Shown here piece by piece: positions 46,641-57,249 of a stretch of DNA of 64,000 bases. A program made the position numbers and the translations under genes. Numbering within the stretch: the first letter of the stretch is position 1; each line of letters starts with the position of its first letter. Source of the DNA: Luzula sylvatica (lineage: Eukaryota; Streptophyta; Magnoliopsida; Poales; Juncaceae); assembly GCA_946800325.1 (NCBI GenBank), contig OX326960.1:33881629-33945628 (forward strand). The letters are read 5' to 3'. The notes beneath the pieces were generated by a model. That model worked only from the letters and a program-made list of their open reading frames with translations, had not been told where the DNA came from and searched no databases.

Positions 46641-47651
46641 CCCATTAATTGAGCCGATTATGAAGGTGCTAAAATTAGTAGCCGGTTTTGATCATAAATA
46701 TTGAAGGCCTGAATTTCTTTTAATATAAATTAAGTTTGCTAAAATTTAAGGAATGGGGTTAGGAAAGGCACCATGATCCTTTGAATTTTTTTGAAAAATA
46801 ACATATGATCGAAATCGAAGTTCAGATAAGAACGGCTTCCTCAAACATTTTGAATTTTCTTTTTATAATTCAGTAATCCTAATCTGTGAACTGTTTTTAC
46901 TCAAAACATTTTTTTATAAAACACGATGCCTCATTTTCTCTCTCGAACAATACGATCAATTTGTTTTCGAAACCCCAAGTTTTTTATTCAATTTGTCTGT
47001 TGACATAGAATTACACAAAATAAAGTTTAAAAAATGATAAATTACCTAGCTTATTCTAATGAAATTATCCAAACAGTTGGGGTTAGTTAACGAGTGGTGG
47101 AACAACAAAAGAGATTTGATGGTTACTATTTTATTTTATTTCAATATTCTCTTTTATTTTAATAATACCAACTTACATGATCGTACCACAAAACAGATCA
47201 TAAATTAAGGAAAGTAAAATCTCTGGGATTGTGAGTTGATATTATCAATGTGATTTAGGGTTTTTGGGTTTGAGAATCTTGTAGGGTTGGATAGGGGTGC
47301 ATGAGATCAATGTCCTAGTTAAGTAAGTGAATAGAAGATAAATATTAGGATTTGTCTCTTCTTCTTTTAGTTATTCATTCGTCATGATCTTGTCACGAGA
47401 CTTATATAGTTAGGCAAATTTTATTGTCAATGACTTAATATATATACCGGTCCCCTCTCCACACTCCAAACCGTTAAAAATACTCGCACCAATCAGATCG
47501 ATCTATATGTAATTTCAATTTGGGTCCATATATACCAACCAGCAAACTGTGTGCCATGGAAATTGCAAGGGGGGAAAAGTAGAGGAGAGGAGCCATTTGA
47601 TTTCTGTAATGTAAGGATGGTCAAAGGTCACGCCTTTTTAACTCGTGGTTA

Positions 47652-47698
<47 letters not shown>

Positions 47699-48850
47699 CA
47701 TGCTATTCACGCTCTTTCTTTTTCATTTTCTTTCTCTCTTTTCACCTCACGCCTCCTCTCCCCTCCTGACAGGAACTTGCATGCCTCTTCTCTCTCTCAC
47801 ATACACACAGTAACTCTCTCTCTGTCTCTCTCTCTCTCTCTCTCTTCTGTGTGTGTGTGTGTGTGCATGGAGCCTTTATTTTTCTCTCTCTCCATGGGGG
47901 AGACTCGGATTAGTATGTGAGTTTTAACTTGTTGTGTTTGGGTGGGCTTGGCTGAGAGTAAAGTACACACAGAGAGAGCTTTGAGAAGTGGAACAGCCTT
48001 GGCCATATTTTGGTCTCACCTCGTTGGAACTCTTCGCCCAGAGATTACAAAACAAATTCAACACAAAGTATGTATATATATACTGGTGCATATATATATT
48101 TTATTCACATCTTCTCCATTTCCATTCTCAATGGATCGATACTTGATCATGAATTCATAATTGCTTCAAAATGCATAGTTATATATAAATGCCATATATT
48201 TTATTGGTGATCCAAATTCGAAGCAAAATTAACTAGTTGACATGGAAAATAATCATTTTTTTATTGATCATGCCCTAAAATCAGAAAAATGCATATTGTT
48301 TCTGTTTTCTTTGATGGAGAGGTTGAAAACTTGAAACGGAGAGGAGTGAAATTAGGAGGGATATATACATGGCATAGTAATAGCTAGGGTTCTGGGTACT
48401 ATGTATGAGAGGCACTACATATATATTTGTCTGATATGTTATGTTCGTGTGTGTGCAATAAAGAGAGAGAAAGTGCACTTGGTGAGTTGACCACTCTGCC
48501 TTCCACTTCTGGCTCGATCTTTTTCAAATCAGATCAAAACACAAACCAACAAACAAAACATATGCAGTAAATTTTAACATTATACAGTTAGTTAAAATTT
48601 GTAAAGTTTGGAAAACATGATCACTAATCAATAATTGAACTAAGCACTTCTATCAATAGAAACATTACAAGTTATTGAACTGGTAAATAAATTAAGATGT
48701 TCGGCACCATACTAATTGTTTCATTGACAAAATAAGATTAGGAGAAATTAATATAGTATTTGTGGTAAAGTGATTTTAAATGGTATCTTTTACATAATAA
48801 AAGTAATTATATTGATAGACAAATGGTATACTGGTATAAAATGCATTTAG
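46641..48850. other. Intergenic DNA with CT-rich microsatellites
   Basis: (CT)n at 47654-47696 and 47817-47843 and (GT)n at 47848-47866. The stretch 47560-48070 is less AT-rich and looks like a plant promoter/leader, but no ORF with recognisable product follows on either strand. Possibly a non-coding transcript or the remnant of a gene; not called. Confidence 0.4.
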
Positions 48851-48946
48851 AATAGTACAATAATATGCTGACTTGACTATATGTTCAGATCGACCCTAAA
48901 AATCTGTTATGTTTTGAATCATAAGAATTTAGATATCATGAAATAA

Positions 48947-49507
48947 TTTGCACGATACGGATACGGGTATCGTATCCGATACGATACGGATACGGCGATA
49001 CTGTAATTTTCAAAAAATCACGGATACGGATACGGATATATGATTATTATTTTAATATATTTATATTGTATATAATAAATAAATAAATAATAAATTAAAT
49101 AATATTTTGAAATTAAATATCATGACAATAAATAAAATAAATATAACAATACAAGTATCATAAAAGTATCATAAATTTATTCTAGAAATATCCTAGAATT
49201 AATTTAGAAGTATCCTAGAAGTGTCTTAGAAGTATCCTATATAATTTATTTAGAAATATTATGGGCCAAAATATATAATGGGCCGAAGTATCCTAAATGG
49301 AGTATCCCAACCGTATCCTAAACGTATCCCGACCGTATCCTGCCGTATCCCTGTCGTATCCAAAAAAATATATATATTAAAATAATCGGATACGTATACG
49401 CCACGTGGCGTATCCGATACGTATCCGAGCCGTATCGTATCCGTATCCGTATCGGATATCCGTATCCTCAGGATACTTCTGCATTTTTGAAGTATCCGCG
49501 TAACATA
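48947..49507. mobile_element. hAT MITE of the GATACG family, TSD TGAAATAA
   Basis: Exact 8-bp repeats TGAAATAA (48939-48946 and 49508-49515). The ends are TTTGCACGATACGG and, reversed, TATGTTACGCGGATAC. Both subterminal regions are arrays of GGATAC/GTATCC. Copy 1 near 945-960 has one TGAAATAA and no insert. Confidence 0.85.
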
Positions 49508-50072
49508 TGAAATAATATATTGTGTATTTCAATGAGTGCATTGTAATTTGTAGGTGAACAATCCACTTTGCTTAAAAGCCTATAACTAGTAACAACTGAA
49601 TTAAGAAGACAAACCTGCCCACCCTAATCTAATTTAAAATTTAAAATTTGAATTTAAATTAAAGCAAGTCCGAAAATACTCGGAAAATAAAAAATCATGG
49701 CCCAAATGATTCAGCAAATTAAAACAAGGTCCTAAATTACCAGGAAACTGAATAAGAGCTACAAAATACTTTTGAAGTTAAATCAAGTCCAATCAATCTG
49801 CCAGGAGATTAAATCAAAAGTTGAGGAAATTAAATCAAGGACCAAAGCAGTCAGGAATTAAGTTAAAGCCCAATTAATTAGAACTTCATGAAATGGTCCA
49901 ACTAATTAATTACATGTATTATTCCTAGTTTAAGTTTATAATTGACTTTTCATTTATATTATTGTAATTATTAATATTATTGAACTATATCTCATTCAAA
50001 GTTCTTTGATTGTTTGTTTGGTGAGTTCTCAATTTTTATTTTTTTTATTTTCAAATTCAGTAGACTTATTAG

Positions 50073-50571
50073 CTATGTTGCAAGGATACGGATACGAGTA
50101 TCGTATCCGACACGATACGGATACGGCGATACGGCAGTTTTCAAAAATACATAGGATACGATACGGCCATTATATATAATATTTTATTATTTTATTAATT
50201 ATAATTTATTTATTTAATATTTTATATAGTATACATTTGACATAAAATATCTTAAAAGTTTGTTTTAACAGAAATAACTTCTTATTAAGTAAATGTTTAT
50301 TTTGTTTAGTTATTTATTTATATGTATTACTCATTTATTTCGATTTCAAATTTTTATTTTTATTTTTCAAGTACATTTGTATATACGTTAGAAGTATCCG
50401 ACAAGTATCCGGAAGTATCCGAGAAGTATCCGCAATTATTTTGAAATAAAATATTCGGATACGCCACGTGGAGTATCCGATACGTATCCGACGAATATCC
50501 GACGAGTATCAGTATCCGATACGGCATCCGATACGATACGGCTTGATTTTTGAAGTATCCGCGCAACATAG
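50073..50571. mobile_element. hAT MITE of the GATACG family, TSD CTTATTAG
   Basis: CTTATTAG flanks both sides (50065-50072 and 50572-50579). The ends are CTATGTTGCAAGGATAC and, reversed, CTATGTTGCGCGGATAC. Copy 1 has a single uninterrupted CTTATTAG near 1776, the empty site. Non-coding. Confidence 0.92.
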
Positions 50572-50750
50572 CTTATTAGTTATTACTTATTAGTATCTTT
50601 GTCTTTGATGGTTTTCAAATAATTAAATATTTTAAGATAATTGTATGATTCAAAAGAAAAAAATAAACCAGAATTCAGAATTAAATAATAGAAAGCCTTC
50701 AATTAATTACTTAATTAAAAATTACTACAATTAAAACATAATAAAATAAA

Positions 50751-51625
50751 GGGAAATTTTCAAAAAACCCCCTATCTTTTTTGGATATTCTAAAAAAACC
50801 CCTATCTTTTTGGAAACTCCAAAAAAACCCCTCTACCAAAGTTTTATTTTCAAATACCCCCCTATAGGGGTTAAATCTAACCATTGATGGTGTTAAAAAA
50901 TTTTTTTGACCAAAATACCCTTCTATTTTCATATGTATATTTTTGTTATTTTTTCATTAATTTTATTAGTTTAAGAAAATTCATAAATAATTTTTAACAT
51001 ATAATGATTTCACAAAAATAAAATTATTAAATGTTGTGTTTGTATAATTTTAATATTTCATTTATTATTCATGAAAAACTAACATCAGATAATAATAAAA
51101 TAAACACCTTGAAAATATATTGATAGAAAAATATTTCTTTAAACATATATTTTATTTTTATTTTCGTTCTTCTTTTATGTATGTTTTTAATAGATCCATG
51201 ATATTTTAATTTTTAAATATTTGCAAGGTGTTCTTTTAATATTATTGTTCATATTATTATTATTTTATGTTATTTTTTCACTAAAAAAAATATGAAAGTC
51301 AAATATATATAATGTATGAAATATTAAAATTATATAAATATAACATATGATAATTATTTTTTAAAAATTATAATAAGCTAAAAAAAATTAGGACTTTTTT
51401 AAAATTAATACAAATAACAAAAATATTATTTTAATTACTAAATATGTAAAAAGAAGGGTATTTTGGTCATAAAAAAAAAATTAACACCATCCATAGTTAA
51501 TTTTAACCCCATAGGGGGATATTTGAAAATAAAAGTTTGGTAAAGGAAGTTTTTTGGAGATTCCAAAAAGATAAGGATTTTTTAGAATATCCAAAAAAAA
51601 GATAGGGGGTTTTTGAAAATTTCCC
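50751..51625. mobile_element. Mutator-like foldback MITE, 9-bp TSD TAAAATAAA
   Basis: GGGAAATTTTCAAAAA at the left is mirrored by TTTTTGAAAATTTCCC at the right, with inverted repeats of about 150 bp. TAAAATAAA is duplicated exactly (50742-50750 and 51626-51634); nine bases is the Mutator superfamily length. Copy 1 lacks it near 1925-1940. Non-coding. Confidence 0.88.
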
Positions 51626-51859
51626 TAAAATAAAACATAACAAAAAAGCCCATAAAAGGCCCAATGAAAATGCAAAATCAATTAAAAATATTAAATCAAT
51701 TCTTGAACAGATTGGGTCCTGGGTTAGTTCTTTTTTCTCAATTGAACATACACGATGATCATTGATTATATGCAAATACAAAAAAGTGTTTAGTGAAACA
51801 AAATAAAGAATAAAACCAGGACAACACTTATAATACCGCATCTTCTGGGTAGACGAAGT

Positions 51860-52316
51860 TGTTGAAATATAATTCAATTTTTTTTTATACGTGCTAGAGA
51901 AATGGAGAGTCTTCTAGAATATTAAATGGAGAAGATCATAGAAGTTTCATGAACTTTGAAGATAAAATGGAGTTGATTATAGAATTGTCATGAATATTCA
52001 TGACTAATAAAATCGGTCAAACAAAGCTCCAAAATTATCTAGAAAACTCCACAATGTACCCAACACTCTCATGATGCCAATAAATAGGACTTTGGTGTAG
52101 TTGTATGTGATATATAATTTGAGATAGATAGTGTATCAGATCAAATAGAAGGTGGGAAGTCAAATAGAAAGAATAAGAGAGAGAGTGCTAGGGATAGTTA
52201 GAGAGAAAAAATAATTTAGTGGGAGAAAGATAGTTTGTAAGAATGTTTTTTGTAATATCAAAGTTTGAGTAATAAAAATAATATTTTTATATCGTTGTGC
52301 TGCGCAAATTTCAACA
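51860..52316. mobile_element. Solo LTR, TSD GAAGT
   Basis: A 457-bp element from TGTTGAAATATAATTC to AAATTTCAACA with 5-bp duplications GAAGT (51855-51859 and 52317-52321). Copy 1 has the uninterrupted site at about 2153. TG..CA ends and the 5-bp TSD indicate a recombined LTR retrotransposon. Family not assigned; not obviously related to the other LTRs here. Confidence 0.9.
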
Positions 52317-52589
52317 GAAGTAGGCATCCTGCTTTATCGCATCTTTTGGGTATTCGTCCCAATAATCGCTAGCATCGATCTGATGATCGCTGTCTGCATC
52401 AACCATTATGCCATCTTCTAAACGTAATCCATTTCAGTTCTCATTTCTCTTGTTTTTTTCTTTATTCTCTATGATTGAATTTTGAGATCGTATCGAGTTT
52501 GTTTTAATTCCTCTTTATATAAATGGTAATATGCATTTCACATTTTTTTTTAACTTTCTTTACTTTTTAATTCCTCAAAGCGAGAATGA

Positions 52590-53670
52590 AAGGGTCTGTT
52601 TGGAATAGTAATTGCAGTAATTAGTCTGAAACCTATGTTTGGACTGTGGTATTTGTTCTACTGCTGCATTTGTATTTTCTCTATACCATCTCATTGCAGC
52701 ATTCATGAACCTGGTAAAAACTCCAAGAGTCCAAAATGCAGGAATGGAGAAACTTTGGCGGGAGTAATTAACTGAACTTTCAAGAGTCACAAAATCTCTT
52801 TTTCACGAAGGATTCAAATTATTTTTAACTTCTCTTCTTCTCTTCTCTCCGTAGTAAAAACAAATCGTTGCTTACTTTTTTTTTCTCTATCAAGACCTTT
52901 CGATTGAGTCAGGTTTGTAATCCTAGATTACTTGCTATTTGTTTTGGTGACAGTTGAAATAATTTTTTGTTTGTGATCCAGTAATGCTTATGTTTTCTAG
53001 TGTTTTGTGCATTGATGATTTCAACTTCTCCATTATTGATGATTTAAACTGCTCCATAGCATCTTGGTATTTTTGTATCATTTTTGAAGATTTGCATGAT
53101 TTAATTAGTTAGGAAAGAAAGTTTAGATTAATTGCCCATCAAGCCTTTAGGATTAAAAAGTTTAGATTAAAATAATTTGTTGAAACAATTTTGGAAATTT
53201 TTATGCTTAAATTTTTTTGTTAGAGATGGCAAATGTCATGCTTTAGGTCAGGTTATTCGAAGTTGTGAGTCGTTCGATTTTGTAGTCATTCTGATCTAGG
53301 TTCGAGATTGTTCGATTTTCAAAGTTGGGTATCAGGTTATGTGATGATTATTAGGACACCAAAAAGAATGAGAATTAATGATATACTTCGATCGCTAAAT
53401 TTTTTTGTTGTGTTTCATTTTTTTTTTCTAGAATTATGATTCTAAATTTTATTTGGTATATCACTTGAATTAAACATTTATAAAAGGTTAAAAGTTTATT
53501 ACATGTATTGTTTTGTTGTTTTTATTACATAAATCCAAACAGTTGATTTGCAACCACAGTATTTCAAGTTCTTATGTCCAAACATAAAACATTGAATTAT
53601 AATAACAAGAAATTCATCTGCTGCATTACTAATTTCTTATGTAGTGTCTAATACAACTATCCAAACAGGT
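52590..53670. mobile_element. Putative TIR transposon (GTTTGGA ends)
   Basis: The left end GGGTCTGTTTGGAATAG and the right end, reversed, GCACCTGTTTGGATAG form imperfect inverted repeats, like PIF/Harbinger or hAT ends. It occupies a site where copy 1 has unrelated sequence. The target duplication is not clear, so exact borders are uncertain. No transposase ORF in 1.1 kb. Confidence 0.6.
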
Positions 53671-53823
53671 GCATAAATTTCATATTTCATAATCACGTAG
53701 ATGACATGCTAAAGACACCTCTTTTTTCTTGGGGCCATAAAACAGTTGTGAAAAATCAAATTGCACTGTCGGAATTGAAATTATGAATTTTTAGAAAATC
53801 AGGTATTGATATCGTGCATTGTT

Positions 53824-54309
53824 TTTTTTGTTTTTTGTTTTTTTTTAAAACTAAAGAGACGAAGCCTCTTTTAATATATTAAAGCATAGTTTAATATATT
53901 GGAGTGCGATTTTACATGATTAATGTAAAAAAGTAATTTAGCGCAAAAGAAAATTACAATTGCAAAAGTAAGATACAAACCGAGAAACGATGCTTTCGGC
54001 CATCCTTAGATGATCGGATCGTCTCCACAATCGACCTCGTCGGAGCTGTCACCCTCTTCCTTGTCGCGGCACCGTCGCCCTCTCTGTCGCAGCCCTTGCT
54101 GTCGCAACCCTCGCTGTCGCTGTCGCGGCCCTCGCTGTCAGATCTCGCCCTCGGATCTCCGCCCGTCGCTCTCGCTGTCGTAGATCTCCGCCCGTCACTG
54201 TCGGATCTCGCCCTCGGATCTCGGCCCATCGGTGTCGCTGTCGTTGTCGGATCTCCGCCTTGGACCCTCGCTGTCGCTGTCGCAGCCTGTCCGCCTCGGA
54301 TCTTCGTCA
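53824..54309 (-). mobile_element. LINE fragment, about 16-bp TSD, GTC-rich body
   Basis: The flanks GATATCGTGCATTGTT (53808-53823) and GATCTCGTGCATTGTT (54310-54325) differ at one base. The insert begins with T-rich runs, so it is a minus-strand poly(A) element. The minus-strand frame ends TRSIVETIRSSKDGRKHRFS, like L1 ORF2 C-termini. The 5' half (54030-54300) is an imperfect repeat of 'ctcgctgtcgctgtcgc' and 'ggatctcggccc' type. It occupies the same target as the LINE at 3892. Confidence 0.75.
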
Positions 54310-54676
54310 GATCTCGTGCATTGTTAGGAAGCTCATAATTGAAATCTCGATTACATCTAAGATCCCTCTTATACCCTTCCATTCTCGCTTTGAGTTCTTT
54401 TCTTCCATTATGAATCATCTTTTTAGGGTCCAATTAGGAATATTTAAAAATGTAAGAGCTGCGAAGTAATTTTGGTAGTTGTCTTTTTGTCTTGAGTTTT
54501 TACTTCTTAAGATGATAATGTAGTCGGTTATGAAATTAATGTAATGACCGGAAAATAAATTTAGAAATATTTAAATTATTTGGTGTTTTGTTGAGAAAGA
54601 ATAGAGAAGCCTCATATGTCTCCATCTATTATATTTTTCATAAAAAATTTACAATTTCTATAAAATTTAGATCCCA

Positions 54677-56440
54677 CTAGTATGGTACCCGCGCAATTGC
54701 GCGGGTTTGCTGTTTGGAATCGCAACTATTTTTGGTTTTTTTTGTTTTTATAAGTTGTATTTATGTGTTGTTTGTTTTTTGTACGAATCGTATACTATTT
54801 TCTACTAAAAAATTCCAGGAATGTAAATAGTTTGAACATAAAACAGTTATCATAAGTACTTATTACATTTTTCAATTCGACACAACAATTAATACTTGCG
54901 GCATTAAACAAAACGCGTGCTTCTCAATTCTTGATGAACCATCCTAAACGTGTATGTGCCACGACTCATGAAAAATCCGAAACATCTTCCCTCTTAAGTT
55001 TCGATTTAATCTCGGAATATACGTTATTATTTGTTCGCATCTGCTCCTAATTGCATTTTCGTAACAAAATTATGAATCAAGAGGGAAAAAATCCAAATCA
55101 TCATAAGACAAACCATATCCAAGTAAATCAAATAGAAAAAACTCAAATCCGTACTAGTACCATACCAGGCCCAATTCAAATAACCATTTCAACGATACAA
55201 ATCCCGAGAGGCATCAGAGGCAGAAAGTAAGCTGAGAAGAAAACATAACCAGAGCGAGAAGACGCTGAGCCAATGTTGGCACGATAACATGAAAATTCAC
55301 GATGAATTATTTATTTTTCAAGCATACCTATCTCAATTTATGATAAGCCATCCTAGACGTGTCTAGGTGCCACGACTCATGAAAAATCAAGAACGTCTTC
55401 CCTCTTAAATTCAAATTTATTCTCGAAATATCTGTTCTTATTTATTTGCATCTGTTCCTAATTTCACTTTCATCACATAATTATGAATCAAGAGGGAAGA
55501 AATCCAGATCAACATAAGCTAAAGCATATCCAAGTGAAGCAAATAGGGAAAATTGAAATCCGTACCACTACCATACCAGCCCCAATTCAAACAATCATCA
55601 ATCTTTTTTTTTCAACGATACGAATTCCGAGAGGCATCATAGGCATAAAGTAAGCATAGAAGAAAACATAACCGGAGCGAGGGCTTTCGAAACCCTATAC
55701 GATAACATAACCAAACATTTCCGACCCAAATCGATAGCAACAAAGCTCAAATCAAACCCCAATCAATAATCATAGGCAACCGAGGGCTTAGCCTAAATCA
55801 AACCCAAATCAATATTCAAAAGCAACTCAGGATTTTCGAAACCCTACACGATAACATAATCAAGTCTTTTCGATCCAATTCGACAGCAACCAAGCCTAAA
55901 TCAAGTCCAAATCAATAATCCCACAAACGAAGGGTTTCTAGAAAATAATGAGAGAAATTATAGGTTTTCAGAATAGAATCAGAGAAAAGAATCAGAGCAA
56001 TTTGAAAAATAGTGCAAAAGCTCCAACACTCACGACAAAACTCAAAAGAAGAACACAAAATAAAAAAAAAAACAATCAAAACACGAACAAATCAGCGACA
56101 AAAAAGATACGAAAAAATCCCCAAAAATCGCCCAATAATCATATGAGCTACTGGTACCATATCTGCAGAGACAAATCCAGTCATTTGCAATCGAAAACAG
56201 TGTGAAATCACCAGCAATCACCACGGTACTCGATAGAAGAACATCAAATGAGAAAACAACAATAAACACGAACAAATCACTGACAAAAAGATAGTAGTGT
56301 TGCTTAAATCGGTGCACATGAACCAGTTGCAGGCAAATTTGCCTGCGGCGTAGCCTTCTGATCGAACGGCTCACGCGGAAAAAGTCTACGTGGCTCACTC
56401 TGGTGCTGCGACGAAGTTCTAAATTAGTACTATTTTAAGA
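54677..56440 (-). mobile_element. Helitron, minus orientation, both ends defined
   Basis: On the plus strand it starts CTAG (54677-54680), six bases before a perfect 20-bp GC-rich palindrome (54687-54706), and ends GA at 56440. So on the minus strand it runs TC...hairpin...CTAG. The flanking bases are A (54676) and T (56441), the Helitron target. Copy 1 near 4545 is uninterrupted (atttagga..cccatttcaaaa). There is no helicase ORF, so it is non-autonomous. Confidence 0.9.
54927..55682. repeat. Internal direct duplication of about 340 bp within the Helitron
   Basis: 54927-55262 and 55329-55682 share long blocks: 'gccacgactcatgaaaaatc', 'cttccctcttaa', 'aattatgaatcaagaggga', 'cgagaggcatca' and 'agaaaacataacc'. 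They are diverged by scattered changes. Confidence 0.85.
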
Positions 56441-56998
56441 TTTCAAAACGGGACCCTAAATGTTAGTAGCGTTGCTTAAACAATTAAACTAATATGTCAC
56501 AAATATAACAATTAACCATCAAACTAGAAAAAAAATTAAATACATCATTAATTGGTAAATAATTAGAAAAGAAAAACGTCAAAAACCTTCAAAGAAAATC
56601 CAGAAAATAAAGTCCACATACCTATTTAGGAATTATTTTCCCGGTTTTAGTAATTGTAGTAAATATGGAACTCGATCTCCTCTCTCTCCAGCACACCAGC
56701 ACACCATTTCACCGCCTCATCTCTTCTTCCTTATGATACAAACTTAGCCGGAGCTTCATTACACACCATTTCTCTAGCACCCTTTATGATTTGTTCAACT
56801 AATCTCCACGACACACTTAGCGCCTGAGCTCTTGTATACCCCTTCCTTTCTCTCTGACCATCCTTTTCTATTATGAAGCATCTTTTTTCTTTGCTCGAAA
56901 ATCCTAGGTAAACTATTGTATATCTCCTTGTCTACCTCTACTTCTCTCTGTGTGCATTAATACTAGTTCTATCAAGATTTGTTGATTAACCTGAATAT

Positions 56999-57249
56999 TG
57001 TTATAAAATAAAGAACAAAAGAGAAAGAATTGGAAGAGACAAAGTTTCTATTGAATGAGTTGGAGGAATACAATAGTCACTACCCCTTTATATAATAGAT
57101 GGTGAGTGCAGGTCAAGAAACTTTTTGCCATATAAAACGCTACAATACAAGGGAATAATACAGTATCAAATATATAAAATATCCTATAATTAATGCCTCC
57201 ATCTTCGCAAGATTTGTTGCTTGACATCCATATTATTATATTCATAACA
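56999..57249 (-). repeat. Copia 3' LTR (251 bp), minus orientation
   Basis: On the minus strand it begins TGTTATGAATATAATAA and ends TTTTATAACA. It shares the promoter block 'actcaccatct..tatataaa' with the LTR at 36238. The internal side carries AAGGAGGAG (57250-57258 reversed), a polypurine tract. Confidence 0.8.

Larger units (their letters stand above)
48855..56990. repeat. Segmental duplication, copy 2
   Basis: Same order and orientation as 850-6760, lengthened by insertions. It holds two GATACG hAT MITEs, one Mutator-like foldback, one solo LTR, a TIR element, a LINE and a Helitron, each listed separately. For most of them copy 1 has the pre-insertion sequence. Confidence 0.8.

Noticed and set aside
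47645..48160. Possible gene or microRNA precursor in the CT-rich region
   Set aside because: No known mature miRNA sequence or convincing foldback was seen, and the ORFs are low-complexity or lack homology that I recognise.
53954..54433. 159-codon minus-strand ORF with Arg/Asp/Ser-rich repeats
   Set aside because: It spans a LINE insertion and its target duplication; most is a GTC/CTC simple-repeat translation.
56042..56398. 118-codon ORF in the Helitron
   Set aside because: It overlaps an ORF on the other strand, has no recognised domain and has low complexity.
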